A stretch of DNA of 64,000 nt from Lampris incognitus. Its lineage: Eukaryota > Chordata > Actinopteri > Lampriformes > Lampridae. The stretch covers positions 283,001-347,000 of the forward strand of contig NC_079221.1 of NCBI RefSeq assembly GCF_029633865.1, in the 5' to 3' direction. Under the pieces are notes generated by a model that saw only the letters and a list, made by a program, of their open reading frames with translations, had not been told where the DNA came from and ran no database searches. Numbering within the stretch: the first letter of the stretch is position 1; the number at the start of each line of letters is the position of its first letter. Positions 35,691 to 50,600 of the stretch are shown here, one piece after another. The position numbers were made by a program, and so were the translations under genes.

Positions 35691-38600
35691 TCCTACCTCC
35701 TATGGCATGACAGCGTGACACCATTTCCCAGAGGACCAGGGCCATGGAGTAAACATCCATTTGTTTAAAAGCCTCTAGATCTTCCAAGTTCACCCTGGAC
35801 TCCAGCACCTCCGGGGCCATGTAGCGGGCAGTTCCTACCTAAACACAGTCAGTGAGAGAGCATCAGGGACCAACCAGTCAAAAAGTAGGGGTGGGACGAT
35901 ACACTCAGCTCATGATTATGATAGTCATGATACTTTGCCCACGATTATGATTAAATCACGATACAGCGATACAGCAATTCTCGATGCATTGCGATTTAAT
36001 TAATCTGATATATCACGATATCTGTGTAACTGAAGAAAAATACCACTAAAAAGGCAAAAAACAGAAATTATGTATTTATTCACTGTATAGTCACTCACTG
36101 TGTCAGTTTCACAGAATGACGAATAAAATAAAACAAAAGGCTAAACTGCCAGAAAGCAGAACATTGCTGTGCAAAGTAGGTACTTTACAGAATACAACCC
36201 CCCCCAAAAAACAAATGAATGCAAAAATACATGCTGTAGCGCATAACAAGCATAATCAGCATTACTTTATGCTGCATTACTTTATGTAAAGCTGGACACA
36301 TTTCAGTTCCTAAACTTGCATGTACTTCTTCAGGAACACACCTGATCAACATGCTCAGGGGTGAGTGCACTCCTCTGAACGGTGATTATGTCACCAGCAG
36401 TCGAAAAGACTCTTTCTGCAGATACACTAGTCCCTGGGACACACAGATGCTTTTGTGCCAGCTTGGCTAGAAGTGGGTACCCTTGTTCCTGAGATTTCCA
36501 CCAATTCAACGAATCATGTGTCAGTGGTAAAGGTGGAGCTTCATGGTACTGCCTGACCTCCTTTTCAGCTATGGAAGTAGTCGACAGCAAGGGAGCTCTG
36601 GTGGTCTTGAGCGTCTGCCCGAGGAGGTCAGAAAGTGCAGATTTCCTCTTCTTTGGTGTATGTGCAGTGGAAGGATCGTTCCCATCGTCATCACAGGTGT
36701 CGTCACTCTGCTCAGTGCGTCCTTCCTCAGTAGTACTCTCTTCAGGATTATTCACCATCCCCAAGTCTGCATCCTGTAAGAAAATAAATCAGTGGCAAAC
36801 CTTTTACATTGTTATCTAAAAACATGTTCAATCTTCACATCAAGTCAACCTTTTCCATTCATTTAAAATGTTCACACATTTCTTTTTGCACATCAATAGG
36901 ACATATGGATGGCCTCTCTAGCAATAGTCTGACGGTTTAAAGTCACAACTGACACTAAGAATTCAGATGACCTACTACTGTTTACAAGATGTATTTACCT
37001 TCAGAGCAGCAGCCTTTGACACCACTTTGGCATATGTCTCCTGCATAACTTGTGGTGAGAGGAAGAGCAGAGTTTTAAACCCGAGGTCCAAGGCTGATGA
37101 GACATACAGGTTGTTCTTCTCCTCTGCGGAGTCATATCTCTTTGATAGGTCTCGATGGATGGTGTTCGTTATCTCTCCGACAAGGGGGGAATCCTCAATG
37201 GTTCCGATTGTGTCACTCAGAAGTGGGGCATGAAGCGGAGCGATGACAGAAATGGTTGGGTTCTTCTCCTCGCACATGATGTTTGTTGCAACCAGCATTG
37301 GCTTGAGGGCTTGCACAACCTCTTCGGCATTTGTGACGTCTGTCTCAGTCAAGGTGCAAATGGCAGAGACACTCTTTCTTACCTTTAATGAAAGAACGTG
37401 ACAGAATGGAAATTTCATTAAAAACATTCATTTAATGTATATTTTGTGAATGAGATATAGCCTAAAATATTAATTAATGTGCTATGATGCTCTGTTTTTG
37501 CAGTAATTTAAAACTAGGATGTGAATTATATAAATATTCAACTTGCCTAAGCTTTAATGCAGTGAAATTATGAATTAATATTTTAGGCTAGGCTATATCA
37601 TTCACAACCTCATTATTAAAACATAATCTATATGACATACAAACACATTAGATACATACAAATTTTAATACATTTAATCAATAACAATGTAGTATCACAA
37701 CTTAGGCCTACCTCGGGAGATAAGAGGGCAGCACATACAGCAGGCTACTGCTCGAGAAACTGGGACAGCATCTCATAGGCGCTCTTCCATCGGACGGCAA
37801 CATCTGTTATGAGCTTGTGTGGAGGAAGCTCAAACATCCTCTGGTTTCTTTTCAGTGCAACGGTGGCTGTGGTGATTCTGTGGAAGAAGACGGAAATCCT
37901 CCGGACCTTCGCAAGCAGTCGAGCTACAGCTGTCAAGTTTCAGGGCAGGCTGTGATGTGAGGTTCAGTATATGCGCAAAACATCGAATATGCTGATATCC
38001 AGTCAGCTCAACAGCTACAGTCTTATTCAGTGCGTTGTCGGTAATGACCACTGGGTCTTTTTCAGTAAGCTTCCGCTCCTCTGTAGCTTTCTGTAACACT
38101 ACTGCCATATGAGCACCAGTGTGGCTCTCATTCATCACCCTAGTCTGAAGAACGTAAGATTTCATCTCCCACCCGTTGTCAATAAAATGAGCGGTGATGG
38201 TCACTAATGACTCGGTGGCCCATGAAGTCCACCCATTGCAGGAGAGTGCAACTCTCTCAGCCGGTTGAAGTGCATCCTCCACCTTTGCTCTCGTTTCTGC
38301 ATACATCGCTGGAATAGCTTTGTCGGTGAAATATTTTCGAGATGGTATCTCGTACCTTGGTTCTAGTGTTTTAACCATGTGGCGAAAACCTATATTTTCG
38401 ACAACGCTGTACGGGCAAAGATCCTTGCAAATAAACCCAGCGATTGACTTTGTGATGCTCGTAACCCTCGGCGAGGTAAAGGAAAACTTTGACTTGAACA
38501 TATTTTCCAGTGCTGTGTGACTACTTCCAGCAGGGGTATCCTTTTTCTTGAGGAGCTCGGGATGATGGCGAAGCAGGTGGGTGTGGAGGTTGGTGGTGTT

Positions 38601-41600
38601 CCCAGTGTACTTGAGTTTTACAAGAGTTTTTGCAGATTACATGTTTTTTGTCTAGTTTGTCCTTCCCCTGATCACTGTCGTGGAACCCAAAGTGGGCCCA
38701 TACTGTGGACTTGTAACAAGCCGGTGCGTCTCTGATTGTCTTTTCTCTCCCACTATCAGCCATTTGAGCTAGCTTCTTCACGCAAGGGTCGCACGCATGC
38801 TTCTTCCGTTCACGTATTTTACCCTCGTTCATTTGATTAGCGCCACCACAAGAACTCTTGAAATAGTGACTTTGGTAAGATAAATGGTAACAGATGGGGG
38901 AATCCATTTAAACGCTTGCATGTTTTAACAAAAGCATTGATCTGATGCCAGTGAATCGATTACGCATCGCGCGAGGAAGTATCGCGATGCATTGCCGCAT
39001 TGATATTTTGTCCCACCCCTATCAAAAAGACATACAGCTGTAATTAAGGGCTGTAATTTAAAAAACAAATAAAAAATAATCGGTGCTGTGATGCGTAGGG
39101 TTGGGTATCGAAAACGGTGCCCATATGGCACCGACCGATATATCTCGGTCCTACCGATTATCAAACTCTTTGGAAAAAAACGGTGCCAAATTTTGATACT
39201 TTACGATAGACGACGTGAACGCTATTGCAGCCAGCCAATCACTGCCGGCGTTGTTGTACACAGGCGACTGACTGACAAATCAGTATGAAGATATTTGGTA
39301 TGCGTGTGCGTCTCGTGACTGGTTGGAGTTGAAAACTGGCAGGCAAGATTCAGTGAGCTACTATGCATTCCGAAGCGTGGCTACACTTTGTAAAAATAGA
39401 CAGCAAACCTAATGCAGTAAAATGCAACCGCTGCCAAGCGATCATCAAATGCAAGTCTGGGAATACGTCGAATATGATGAAACATCTGATCACGCATGGG
39501 ATAAATTTACGAGTGGACAACTGCTGTGTTTGATAACGTCCGTGCTGCTGCCAACGTTAACGTTAGCTCTGGGATGTCTGCTGCTGGGTCTTCTGGTGCC
39601 ACTGCTAGCAATGATGAAATAGGTAAGGACGGTTCTGTCAAGTGTTTCTGGTTCTGTTTCGCTAGCTAGCAGTCAGGGTTAAAAAAAATGAAGCTAGCTA
39701 AAGTTAGCAGTCTGACTGAGGTAAAAAGGAAATGAAGCTAGTCTAACGTCATAGAACATTGGCTACGCTAGGTTATAAAAATGAAGCTAACGTAGCTAGC
39801 ACTAGCTAACTTAAGTTAACAGTTAGCAGTCTGAGGTAAAAAAAAGAGATAACGTTAGCTCTGCATTTTTCTGGCTTTATCTCCTATTTCATTCGTCCCT
39901 ACTCCAAGCCTGCAGTAGTGTAGATCGCCAAGTCGAGCCAAGTCAAGTCTCCGTGACTCCATTCTCTTTGGCTAGTACCAATGCTAAGATGAGGAAAGAA
40001 AAGAGAGAGGAATGTCACCGGGCTGTAACCCGCTTCGTAGTTAAGGGGTTGCAGCCCTTCAATACAGTTGAATCTCCATCTTTTAGGTAAGTTACGTTTG
40101 CAACGATCTACTAGGAAAAGTAACGGTAAATACATGGTTAGTACTTCTACTTGCTTCTGAATGAACAGTCTGACTGTAACACCGTTCTTTTTTCCCTTTG
40201 TTTTATTAAGAGAGACGGTAGCAGCCCTCAATCCCCATTACCAGCCCCCCTCCAGAGACATACTGTCAAACCCTCTGACACCAGCGTGGGGCAAGGTAGA
40301 GAGGGAGAGAGTGCACAAGGAGTTGAGGGAGGTGAAGGATTTACTTACTTGTCTTATTTACTTATTCTAGCTGTAGCTGTTTTTCACCTAGTGTGTCCTT
40401 AAATGTTTCTTGTTGCCTAGCTGTTTTGACTTAGTTATCCTTTTAGCTTATAAATATATTCCTTGGTAACTTGCTGTTTGCAGTTTTAATAGTATTGTGT
40501 GAGGTTTGATAGCGTTTTACATAAGTGTCCAGTTTCTGGGCAATAAGCCTATTCTCAGTGTACCTCTTTCGCCAATTGGGTGTTAAGTGGTCAGGGTGTG
40601 GCCTGCACTCATGGCAGACAATTAGCAATCAGTGTTCTTCAAATCACTGCTGCTACTTGGAAGCATTAGCTTCCAAGCGTCAGGCAAACAAGCCTAGGTT
40701 GAATGAAGGCTAGAGTGAATAAAGGCAAGCGCGACTTTTTCGAGCCAAGACTTCGTCAAGCACGGACTGCTCTTTTTAGATCCGGTCAGTCATCTGTATT
40801 TTGTGTACCTAGTATAGACTATGTGTTTCCTTTGCATTCCTGTCCTTTCCTCTTCCCGGGGCTGGCATAGACTCTGGGTCACTCCTAGGCGCTGTGACCC
40901 TACCAATCTCATCTATCCCACTCTCTCCACTCATGTTGAGCAAGTGGTGACGGCAGGGCTCTGGAATTGCCAGTCTGCAGTGCCGAAAGCTGAGTTTATC
41001 TCAGGCTACGCGTCCTTGCTCTCCCTCAACTTTCTTGCTCTAACTGAGACCTGGATCATGCCAGAAAACACTACCACACCCGCAGCTCTGCCTGATGTGT
41101 ACTCTTTTTCTCACACTCCCAGAGCTGGGAGGCGGGGTGGTGGTACTGGCCTGCTAATCTCCCTGAAATGGAAATACTCTCTTGTTTCCATTCCACAATT
41201 TTCTCCACCCTCTTTTGAATTTCATGCTGTTACTGTCTCTTATCCAGTCAAACTCACCATCGTGGTTGTGTATCGCCCACCAGGCCCCCTTGGTGAGTTT
41301 CTGGAGGAGCTTGACACACTTGTCTCGCACTTCCCTGTTGATGACTCTGTACTTATCCTTTTCGGTGACTTCAACATCCACACTAACAAGCTAGATCCTC
41401 TCCTCTTTTGACCTTCACCTCTCACTCTCCTCCTACCCACAAGGCCGGCAACCAGCTGGACCTTATCTTTACTAGACACTGTCCTATTTCCAATCTCTCT
41501 GTTACTCCCCTCCAGCTCTCTGACCACTATTTCATGTCCTACTCTCTCTCCTTCTCTTCACCCCCCTCAGCCCCTCCCCTACCCACACGGTTTCCACCCG

Positions 41601-44600
41601 TAGACACCTCCGCTCTCTCTCCACTACTGATTGTTCTTCCTCTGTTACCTCTATCCTCCCTACACCTGAATCTTTCTCTCTCCTACCCCCTGACACTGCT
41701 ACTGATCTTCTTCTCTCTACCCTCTCCTCTTCTCTGGACAATCTGTCCTCTGTCCTCTCACCTCCAGGCCTGCACACCCAACTCCACCTGCCCCTTTGCT
41801 GACCGACTCAGTACGTACTGACAGACGGAGCCTGAGAGTGGCAGAGCGCAAATGGAGAAAAGGCAAACTCCCAGAGGACCTTCTCAACTTCCAGTCTCTT
41901 CTTTCCACTTTCTCCTCCTCCCTTTCTCCTGCTAAGGCTGCCTTCTTTTGGTCTAAAATCTTATCCTCTATCTCTAATCCTAAGAAACTCTTTGAAACCT
42001 CCTCTACACTTCTTCAACCCCCACCTCCTCCTCCTACTTCCTCCCTTCTCCCTGATGACTTCGCTAACTTCTTTGACAAGGAGGTAAATGACATCAGAGC
42101 CTCCTTTTCTCACCACTTAATTAATGCTGCTTGCACTATCCCACCCTCTGCACCCTCCCTTACCTCTCCACGTCCCACCTCGCTCCCCTCTCCCCCGACG
42201 AGGTTCTAAACCTCATCACAGCCAGTCGCCCCACCACATGCTCCCTTGACCCGGTCCCCTCCCATCTTCTTCAGTCTATAGCACCTGAACCCCTATCTAA
42301 CCCACCTCATCAACACCTCCCTCCAGGCAGGATGCTTTCCATCTGCCTTCAAGACTGCTAGAGTCACCCCCCTTCTGAAGAAACCATCACTTAACCCCTC
42401 TGACGTCAAAAACTACAGACCAGTTTCCCTTCTACCCTTTCTATCCAAAACTTTCGAACATGCTGTCTTTAACCAACTTTATTTGTACCACCACCAAAAC
42501 AACCTCCTGGACCCCAAGCAGTCTGGGTTCAGGGTGGGTCACTCGACAGAGACGGCCCTCCTTGCAGTAACAGAACCGCTGCACTCTGCGAGAGCAAACT
42601 CTCTCTCCTCTGTCATGATACTCCTGGATCTGTCAGCTGCATTCGACACAGTGAACCACCAGATCCTCCTCTCTACCCTCGAGGGGCTGGGTGTCACAGA
42701 CTCTGCACTCTCAATGTTTGCAACCTACCTGACAGGTCGCTCCTACCAGGTGACATGGAGGGGATCTGTGTTGGAGCCTCGCAGACTGACTACAGGCGTT
42801 CCACAGGGTTCGGTTCTGGGTCCTCTCCTTTTCTCCCTGTACACGACATCCCTGGGTTCTGTTAATCACTCGCATGACTTCTCGTACCATTGTTATGCCG
42901 ATGACACCCAGCTGATCTTGTCCTTTCCTCCCTCTGACACACAAGTAGAGAAACGCATTGCTGCGTGTTTGACTGACATCTCGGAGTGGATGGTGACACA
43001 CCACCTGAAGCTCAATCTGGACAAGACAGAGCTGATGTTCCTCCCGGGGAAAGGTTGCCCGCACCGAGACCTGGTCATCACCATGAGAACACCGTGGTGA
43101 TGCCAACTCGGACTGTGAGGAATCTGGGTGTGATCCTGGACGACCAACTGTCATTTTCTGAAAACGTTGCCATCAGTTGCTCGCTCCTGCAGATTTCTCC
43201 TCTATAACATCAGGAGGATTCGCCCTTTCCTCACCGACGAGATGGCACAGGTGCTCATCCAGGCTCTGGTCATCTCCCAGCTGGACTACGGCAACTCCCT
43301 CCATGCTGGCGCACCAGTGTCGGCCATCAGACCTCTGGAGCTTGTTCAGAAAGCTGCAGCTCGCCTGGTGTTCAACCACCCTAAGTTCTCCCACACAACT
43401 CCCCTTCTCATGTCCCTACACTGGCTCCCAGTAGCTGCTCGCATCCAGTTTAAGACTCTGGTGCTAGCCTACAGGGCAGTGAAAGGAACAGCTCCTTCCT
43501 ATCTCCAGGCCATGGTCAAGCCCTACACCCCCGCCGGACCACTTCGCTCTGCTGCCTCTGGACGCCTGGTTGCCCCGTCGCTCAGAGGCCCCTGCTGCCG
43601 ATCAACCTGGTCACGGCTCTTTTCTGTCCTGGCCCCACAGTGGTGGAATGAACTCCCCACTGATGTCAGGACAGCAGAGTCGCTGCCCATCTTTCGGCAC
43701 AGGTTAAAAAATCACCTCTTTAAGAACTACTACCCTGTTACTTGTTCTTAGCACTTATTGTATTCACTCATTTAAAAAAAAAAATCTTTCTTGCACTTTT
43801 ACTTTAGCACTGGTTTTGCTCTTAGATGCTTGTTTAGATGCACTTATGACCTCTGTTGACTAGTAGTTCTTCTGATTTCCCACGTTAAACGCACTTATTG
43901 TAAGTCGCTTTGGACAAAAGCGTCGGCTAAATGACTGTAATGTAATGTAATGTAAAAGTAGCGCTGACCTGTGATGGATGGACAAGCATAGCACAGAACC
44001 ACTACCTCTCAGTTACAGCCTACTTTATACAGCCAGGCACAGGCAAGGTCACAGAGAGAGTTCTGCAGACCAAACCTGTCTACAAAGTGCAGACAGGAGT
44101 GAATGTGGCTGCAGAAGTTAGCCTTATACTCAATGAGTTTAACCTCAAAGAGAAGGTGAATATGAATATTAGAACAGAAAGTTGACAGTGAGCAATCTGG
44201 TTATCCACCAAACTATCATTCTGACATTCTAATAAGTTTGTTAATCTGGCATCTAACAGTCTGTTCAGTGTGATGTAATGTGTCTCCTACTTATTCCATC
44301 TAACAGGTGGTGGTGATCACCATGGACAATGCCACGAACATGGAAGTGGCAGCCAGGATAATGAGCTACTTGAAGTTGCCTTGCTTTGCTCATTGCCTAA
44401 ACCTCGCAGCACAGAAGCCCTACTCAGAGCAAAGTGTTGCCAGGTGGGCTGCCCGAATCCGCACGGTGGTAGTGTGGCTGAAGAGAGCAGTCTTGGCAAA
44501 ATCAGTCCTCAAAGAAAAACAACGCCTCCTAAGTATGTATCCATTATTATATTCAATAATAACAGAGTTATATTTATGAAGATAAATATACTAGCTAACT

Positions 44601-47600
44601 AATGTTTTTATGTTTTAGACCTTCCTGAGCACAGACTGGTGTTAGATGTGAAGACCAGATGGAATACACTGTTCCTGATGGTCGAGAGGTTCAGTGAGCA
44701 GTATCCTGCCATTCAGGCAACTTGTACGGACCCTCGCCTGAGAAGATTGATGGAAAGCGATAAGTAAGGTTGTTGTAGAGGCTTTTTTATGTTTGGAGAG
44801 TAATACGCTTTATATGCTAGACTACTGTACAAAAGGCTGTGTTTTTGTTTGTGTGTGTTGTATGTGTTGCTGTATGTTTTCTTTCAGACTGGACAAAATC
44901 ACTGACCAGGACCTTAAGAAGGCAGAGGACTTGGTTGGTATAATGTGAGTCCTGTACACGTCAACTCTTGCTGTTTCAGCTGAGAATACCCCAACGTGCA
45001 GCCAGATTTTGCCGATCATCCAGAAGCTGGAAGCCCACTTCAAAGTGGGAGATGGTGAGGACTCCTTCTCTGCCACTGTGAAGACGAGGATCTGGAATGA
45101 CTTCTCTAAGCGGTACAAAGTAAGTTCAGGTTGTCTGTGTCAGAACCTGTAGAGAGAAACCCAAGCAAATTCTAGTAATAATAAATAATACTAGTCGACT
45201 AGAATTGCCCCCACTACTTGAATCTGACTTGTCATTTGCTGTAACAGGAGCCAAATATCTGGGCATTCCTGGAAGAGGCCACCGCTATGGATCTGCAATT
45301 TAAAGGGAAAGTCCAGGGTGCTGCCGTCTGGGTAAGGTTTGAGGAAGAGGCCTGCTTGCGGTTGTGGAACCAGAGAAAGGTACTTCAGAGGGGTTTGCTT
45401 TATATTAAGCCAACAGACTATGCTATAGACAGTTATGTATGGAAGTAATTATAAACACATCTCTTTCCATTTAAAAAGGAACATCAATCTGATGTTGGCC
45501 AGGCAGAGGAGGAAGCAGCACCAGCACTGGAGGATGATGGCATGGAATATGCAAGAACTAAGGAGAATTGTGTGATAATATCAATGCCATGCGGCATTCT
45601 ACTGTCTTCTGTCTGAGTGATGTCATTCTGAGCCATGTTGCTTTCATCTGCTTATTTTCCAGATTCCACCAGAAAAGAGGTTGACCCCCCTGACTGCACT
45701 TTGTGAACTCTGAGGACGAAGACAGGGCCCTAACCATCAGCGGAAATATGGAGGGTGTCAGCACAAACGCGCAGACTGAAGCAGAGAGGGCAAGAAAGGA
45801 GTTGGAGCTGTATAGAAGCCTACCTAATGTGTTGACCTCAACAAATCCAGCAATCTGGTGGTTTGAGAGAAAGGAGACTTTACCAGTCTTGTTTGGTCGA
45901 AGTGCTAGGTACTTGTGTCCCCAAATATCCTCCACTGCAGTTGAGTGAACATTCTCAACAGCTGGGGACACAATTAGTGTAGAAAGGGCCCATCTCCTGC
46001 CAGAAAGGGCTGATATGCTTATCTTCCTGCATAAGAATGCTAAATGAGAATGAGTAACCTACTAGGGAAAAAAATGTTGATAATGATTTCTATGAATTAG
46101 ACAGACACACCCAAGCACACACATACAAAGGACTCAGAGAACGTAATGATACTGAAATCAAAGGGATGAATTGAAGGCATAGGGACCTGTGATTTCACCT
46201 GTTTTAACTTTTAGGTGTGACTGCAGTGTTATGTTTATGATGATGTATATAAATAGGCTCACAATGTGTCAATGAATTATGGTGCTCACTGTATAGAAAA
46301 GTAGTTTGCCGATAATTCTATAAGGTTTTCATAATGTATAGTATCGGGGAAAGCAGCGTTTAGGTATCGTATCGAATTTGAGGTATTGGTTTTGGTATCA
46401 GTATCAAAAATTTCCAAACGATGCCCAAATCTAGTGGTGTGTGGCAGGAAGGGTGTGGTTTCTGAATTGTGATGGAGCCAGTGACAATTGGTTGTAGATC
46501 ACTGAGCCAATGAGGAACATGGGCACCTGACATAGCCGTAAAGTTTTGAGTCATTTTGATTACCAAATGTGGGATTCCAGATGCATTAGTATTTCAACTC
46601 AATGAAAAAAAGGTTAAAAATATTTCTGTTATCTGTGGCAAAAACTATTATTTGACTATATTGCTTTCAAAAATGCAAAAGTATGCATTGTGTTACCTGT
46701 GGGGATGGATTCTGGCAGGCTTTGAATTTGCTATGTTTTTTTTTTTTTAATTACACATTATTTAAAGATGAAACCTATTCTGTATCAGGGCACACAGTAA
46801 ATAGTTGCTTTTTTGCAGGCAAATTAATTTCAGGTCAGCCTTTTTAGGAAAGACAACTTTGTCAGAGAAGGATAAAGTGGCATCTGCACCAAGGGATGTT
46901 AGCATAATATTATTTCAAAATAAAGTAGGTCATCTAAACATATAATGGCTGCACCATGAGTCATCTCTACTAACAATATTCAACATATTTGGAGGGCAGA
47001 GCGATTGGCAAACAGAATCCAAAAGTCCCACTCATTTTGCCCTAGATTAAAAAGCGAACCGAATATGGATGTATTCTGTCATCACCTCAAATGTTTGATG
47101 AACTGTTCTCCCTTCACATGTCGGAGCAGGGACACACACCTGTGGACAATCCCAACACCAGTTGGGATTGTGGGCAAGTAGATGCAGAAAAAGGTTGTTT
47201 TTCCCCTTTTTCTCCCCAGTTGTACTTGGCCAATTACCCCACTCTTCCGGTCTCTGCTCCACTCCCTCTGCCGATCCGGGGAGGGCTGCAGACTACCACA
47301 TGCCTCCTCCGATACATGTGGTGTCACCAGCCGCTCATTTCACCCGACAGTGAGGAGTTTTACCTGGGGGGCGTAGTGCGTGGGAGGATCACACTATTCC
47401 CTCCAGTTCCCCCTTCCCCCTGAACAGGCACCCCGACTGACCAAGAGGAGGCGCTAGTGCAGCGACCACATCCCATATCCGACCACATCCGGCTTCCCAC
47501 CCGCAGACATGGCCAATTGTCTGTAGGGATGAATGACCAACACGGGGATTCAAACCGTCAATGGAATAGACCGCTATCCCACCCGGACATTAGATGCAGA

Positions 47601-50600
47601 AAAATTGTTTGTGAATTTTTAACTAGCACTTTCTTGGCAATTGACTTTTGTGAACTATTCTGAAAAAGGTGTGAATGACAGTATGCCTATAGTCTACTTG
47701 TACTGATGTTGCATTGGATTAACTTGCACACAGCACCAGAAGCTGGTCCACTACTGGTTTATTGGTCACAGTAGACAAGATGTCTGCTCAGACTGACATC
47801 TTATTCTTCTCTGGTCTATTCAGACTCAAAATACCTTTACTCAATTTTAATTATTAATTAAACATCCATTCATCACCATTTCCTCTGTCAGACCATAATC
47901 TCTTCCAGTTCACTTTTCCATCCCCAACCCCTCAGCCACACCTCCTCCAAGAAATAACATTCCGCAATACTAAATCTATCGACCCCCTCCAACTCTCTGA
48001 TCTGCTCTCCACTGCTCTCCCCCTGGAACCAGCCTCTACCTCACCTGATGATCTCACAAATTACCTCAACGCCACTCTGTCTGCCTCCCTCAACACATTG
48101 GCCTCTCTCAAAACAAAAAGTCAAGTCAAGTCAATTTTATTTGTATAGTCTAATATCACAAATTACAAATTTGCCTTAGGGGGCTTTACAGCAACACAAC
48201 ATCCTGTCCTTAGACCCTCTCATCGGATAAGGAACAACTCCCTAAAAAACCCTTAACAGGGAGAAAAAATAGGAAGAAACCTCAGGGAGAGCAACAGAGG
48301 AGGATCTCTCTCCCAAGATGGACAACGTGCAATGGAGGTTGTGTTTACACAATTTACACAATACAACATTGAAAGAGGATAAACGGAATTATAATGGACT
48401 TATAAATTTAAGAGAAATATGATGCACAGGATGCCAAGCAGTGTCCAGATGCCATCGGAACAGTCCAGGACCAAAGCCACGCGACCAGCATCATCATGTA
48501 AAAAAAATAATAAAATAAAATAAAAAATTATATGGATTTATAAAAAGAAAATGTGATGAAGGGAATGCTAAGCAGTGTCCAGGTGGTGATCACCATCACC
48601 ACAGAGACCTGTGAGGAGAACTGACTGCACGTGTACACAAGGGAGACTCACATGACACCATTCACACACAGAAAAAGAGAAAGGCGAAGACATCATTCAG
48701 AGAGAGAGAAAAGACGTGAGAGAAGAGAACAGTTTGCAATAGTCATTAGTCATAATCAATTAAGTCATCAATTAGTCATAATCTATACGCTATAATCCCA
48801 TCGGCAGAAGAGTGGTTGGTAAATTCATTGAGACAGACACCGATCCACCATGCAGTATAGGTTGTGTAGCACTCAACTTAAAGGCAACTAATTGTAGGCT
48901 AAGGCAAAAAGATGAGTTTAAGTTTGGATTTAAAGACTCAACAGACTCTGATTGTTTGATGGCAGCAGGCAGGTTATTCCACAAGAACGGGGCCAGATAG
49001 GAAAAGGCCCTGCCACCAGCTGACTTCTTTTTAACTTTGGGTACACACAGGAGCCCTGTATTTTGAGAGCGAAGAGCTCAAGATGGAATGTACGGTTTAA
49101 GGAGATCAGACAGGTAAGATGGGGTAAGCCCTTTTAGGATTTTATAAGTCAGCAGAAGCACCTTGTATTCTGATCTAACATGGATAGGAAGCCAATGAAG
49201 GGAGCCAAGAATTGGTGTAATATGGTCAAATTTCCTAGATTTAGTTAGGATTCTAGCAGCAGCATTCTGAACCATCTGAAGACTTTTAGTACTAGAAGGT
49301 GGCAGACCTGAAAACAGAACATTACAGTAATCAAGTCTGGCTGAAACAAATGCATGTATCAGAGTCTCTGTGTCAGCCATTGAGAGAAAAGACCGAATTT
49401 TAGCTATGTTATGTAAGTGAAAAAAGGCAGTCTTGGTGATTTCTTTAATGTGCTTATCAAAGGAAAGGCTGGGATCAAACGTAACACCAAGATTTTTGGC
49501 TGCCACACTTTGTGAAACTACAGAGTTTTAGTACTTGATCAAATTGGTGTCTGCGTCTAGCAGTGCCAATGACCAGCATCTTGGTTTTATCGGAATTTAA
49601 AAGCAGAAAGTTAAGTGACATCCAATTTTTCACTGTAGCCAAGCAGGCCTCTAAATTAGTCATTTGAGTATGACCATCAGCCCTTATAGGCACATACAGC
49701 AGAGTATCATCAGCATAGCAATGGAAATTTATTCCATAACTGCGTATAATTTGGCCAAGAGGTGAAATAAAATGAGAGAAAAATAGAGGGCCAAGAACTG
49801 AGCCATGAGGTACACCATATTTAATGTAAGAGAATTTTGATGTGATATTACTATAGCAGACACAATGTGTTCTTCCAGATAAGTAGGACTTAAGCCAAGA
49901 GAGCGCTAAGCCAGAGACACCAACATTACAATTTAATCTGTCTAATAGTATACAGTGATCAATGGTGTCAAATGCTGCACTGAGGACCAGTAGTATAAGC
50001 ACAGAAGTGGAACCTGAGTCCTTAGCTATTAAAAGATTATTCACCACTCTGGTCAGAGTAGTTTCAGTGGAGTGACAGGGCCTGAAAGCTGATTGAAAAG
50101 GTTCATATAGATGGTTATCTTCTATATGGGTTGAAAGTTGTTGATACACAACTCTCTCTAGTACTTTAGAAAACAATGGACGATTAGAGACTGGTCGATA
50201 GTTATTAAAAGACCCTGGATCGAGGTGCTTTTTTTTAAGTTGGGGTTTAACCACAGCTGTCTTAAAACTGATGGTAACAATGCCAGTAGTAAGTGATAAA
50301 TTAACAATGTCTAGCATTGTAGGTCCCAGAAAAGGCCAGAGGTCTTTAAAAAGTTTTGCTGGTAAGGGGTCAAGTAGACAATCAGTTGGTTTAGAAGCTG
50401 ACATGAGCTGTGTCAAGAGAGATAGTCTCAAAAGCTCTAATAACAGGGACTATCAGTGACTCATTGTATAGATATGAATTTGGCAAGACAGGATCTGCAG
50501 GAGTAGCTGGAGTTGAAGAACTAATTTTGTTTAAGATCTCTTCAACCTTATTGCAGAAAAAATCTAGAAATTCATGGGCTGTGAATGGTGAGCAGCTAAT

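Larger units (their letters stand above)
39363..46048 (+). pseudogene. hAT transposase (ZBED1-like), intron-containing, decayed
   Basis: Coding pieces: 39363-39530 BED finger ([21 protein letters not shown]); about 39975-40085 ([17 protein letters not shown]); 40211-40340 joined across the L2 to 43955-44160 (LREVKD + [20 protein letters not shown], catalytic block); 44307-44534 ([30 protein letters not shown]); 44620-44765 ([20 protein letters not shown]); 45000-45120; 45249-45330; 45703-46048, dimerisation domain with a stop between STAVE and [19 protein letters not shown]. Consensus gtaagt donors follow several pieces. Confidence 0.85.
39096..46433 (+). mobile_element. second full-size hAT transposon, carrying an L2 copy
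   Basis: Left end tagggttgggtatcgaaaac, right end complement tagatttgggcatcgtttgg; flanks gtgatgcg (39088-39095) and gtggtgtg (46434-46441), an 8-bp duplication now with two differences. Length is 7.3 kb, of which 3.6 kb is the inserted L2 (40340-43950). The transposase is on the plus strand in several exons. Opposite orientation to the hAT next door and different sequence. Confidence 0.9.
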
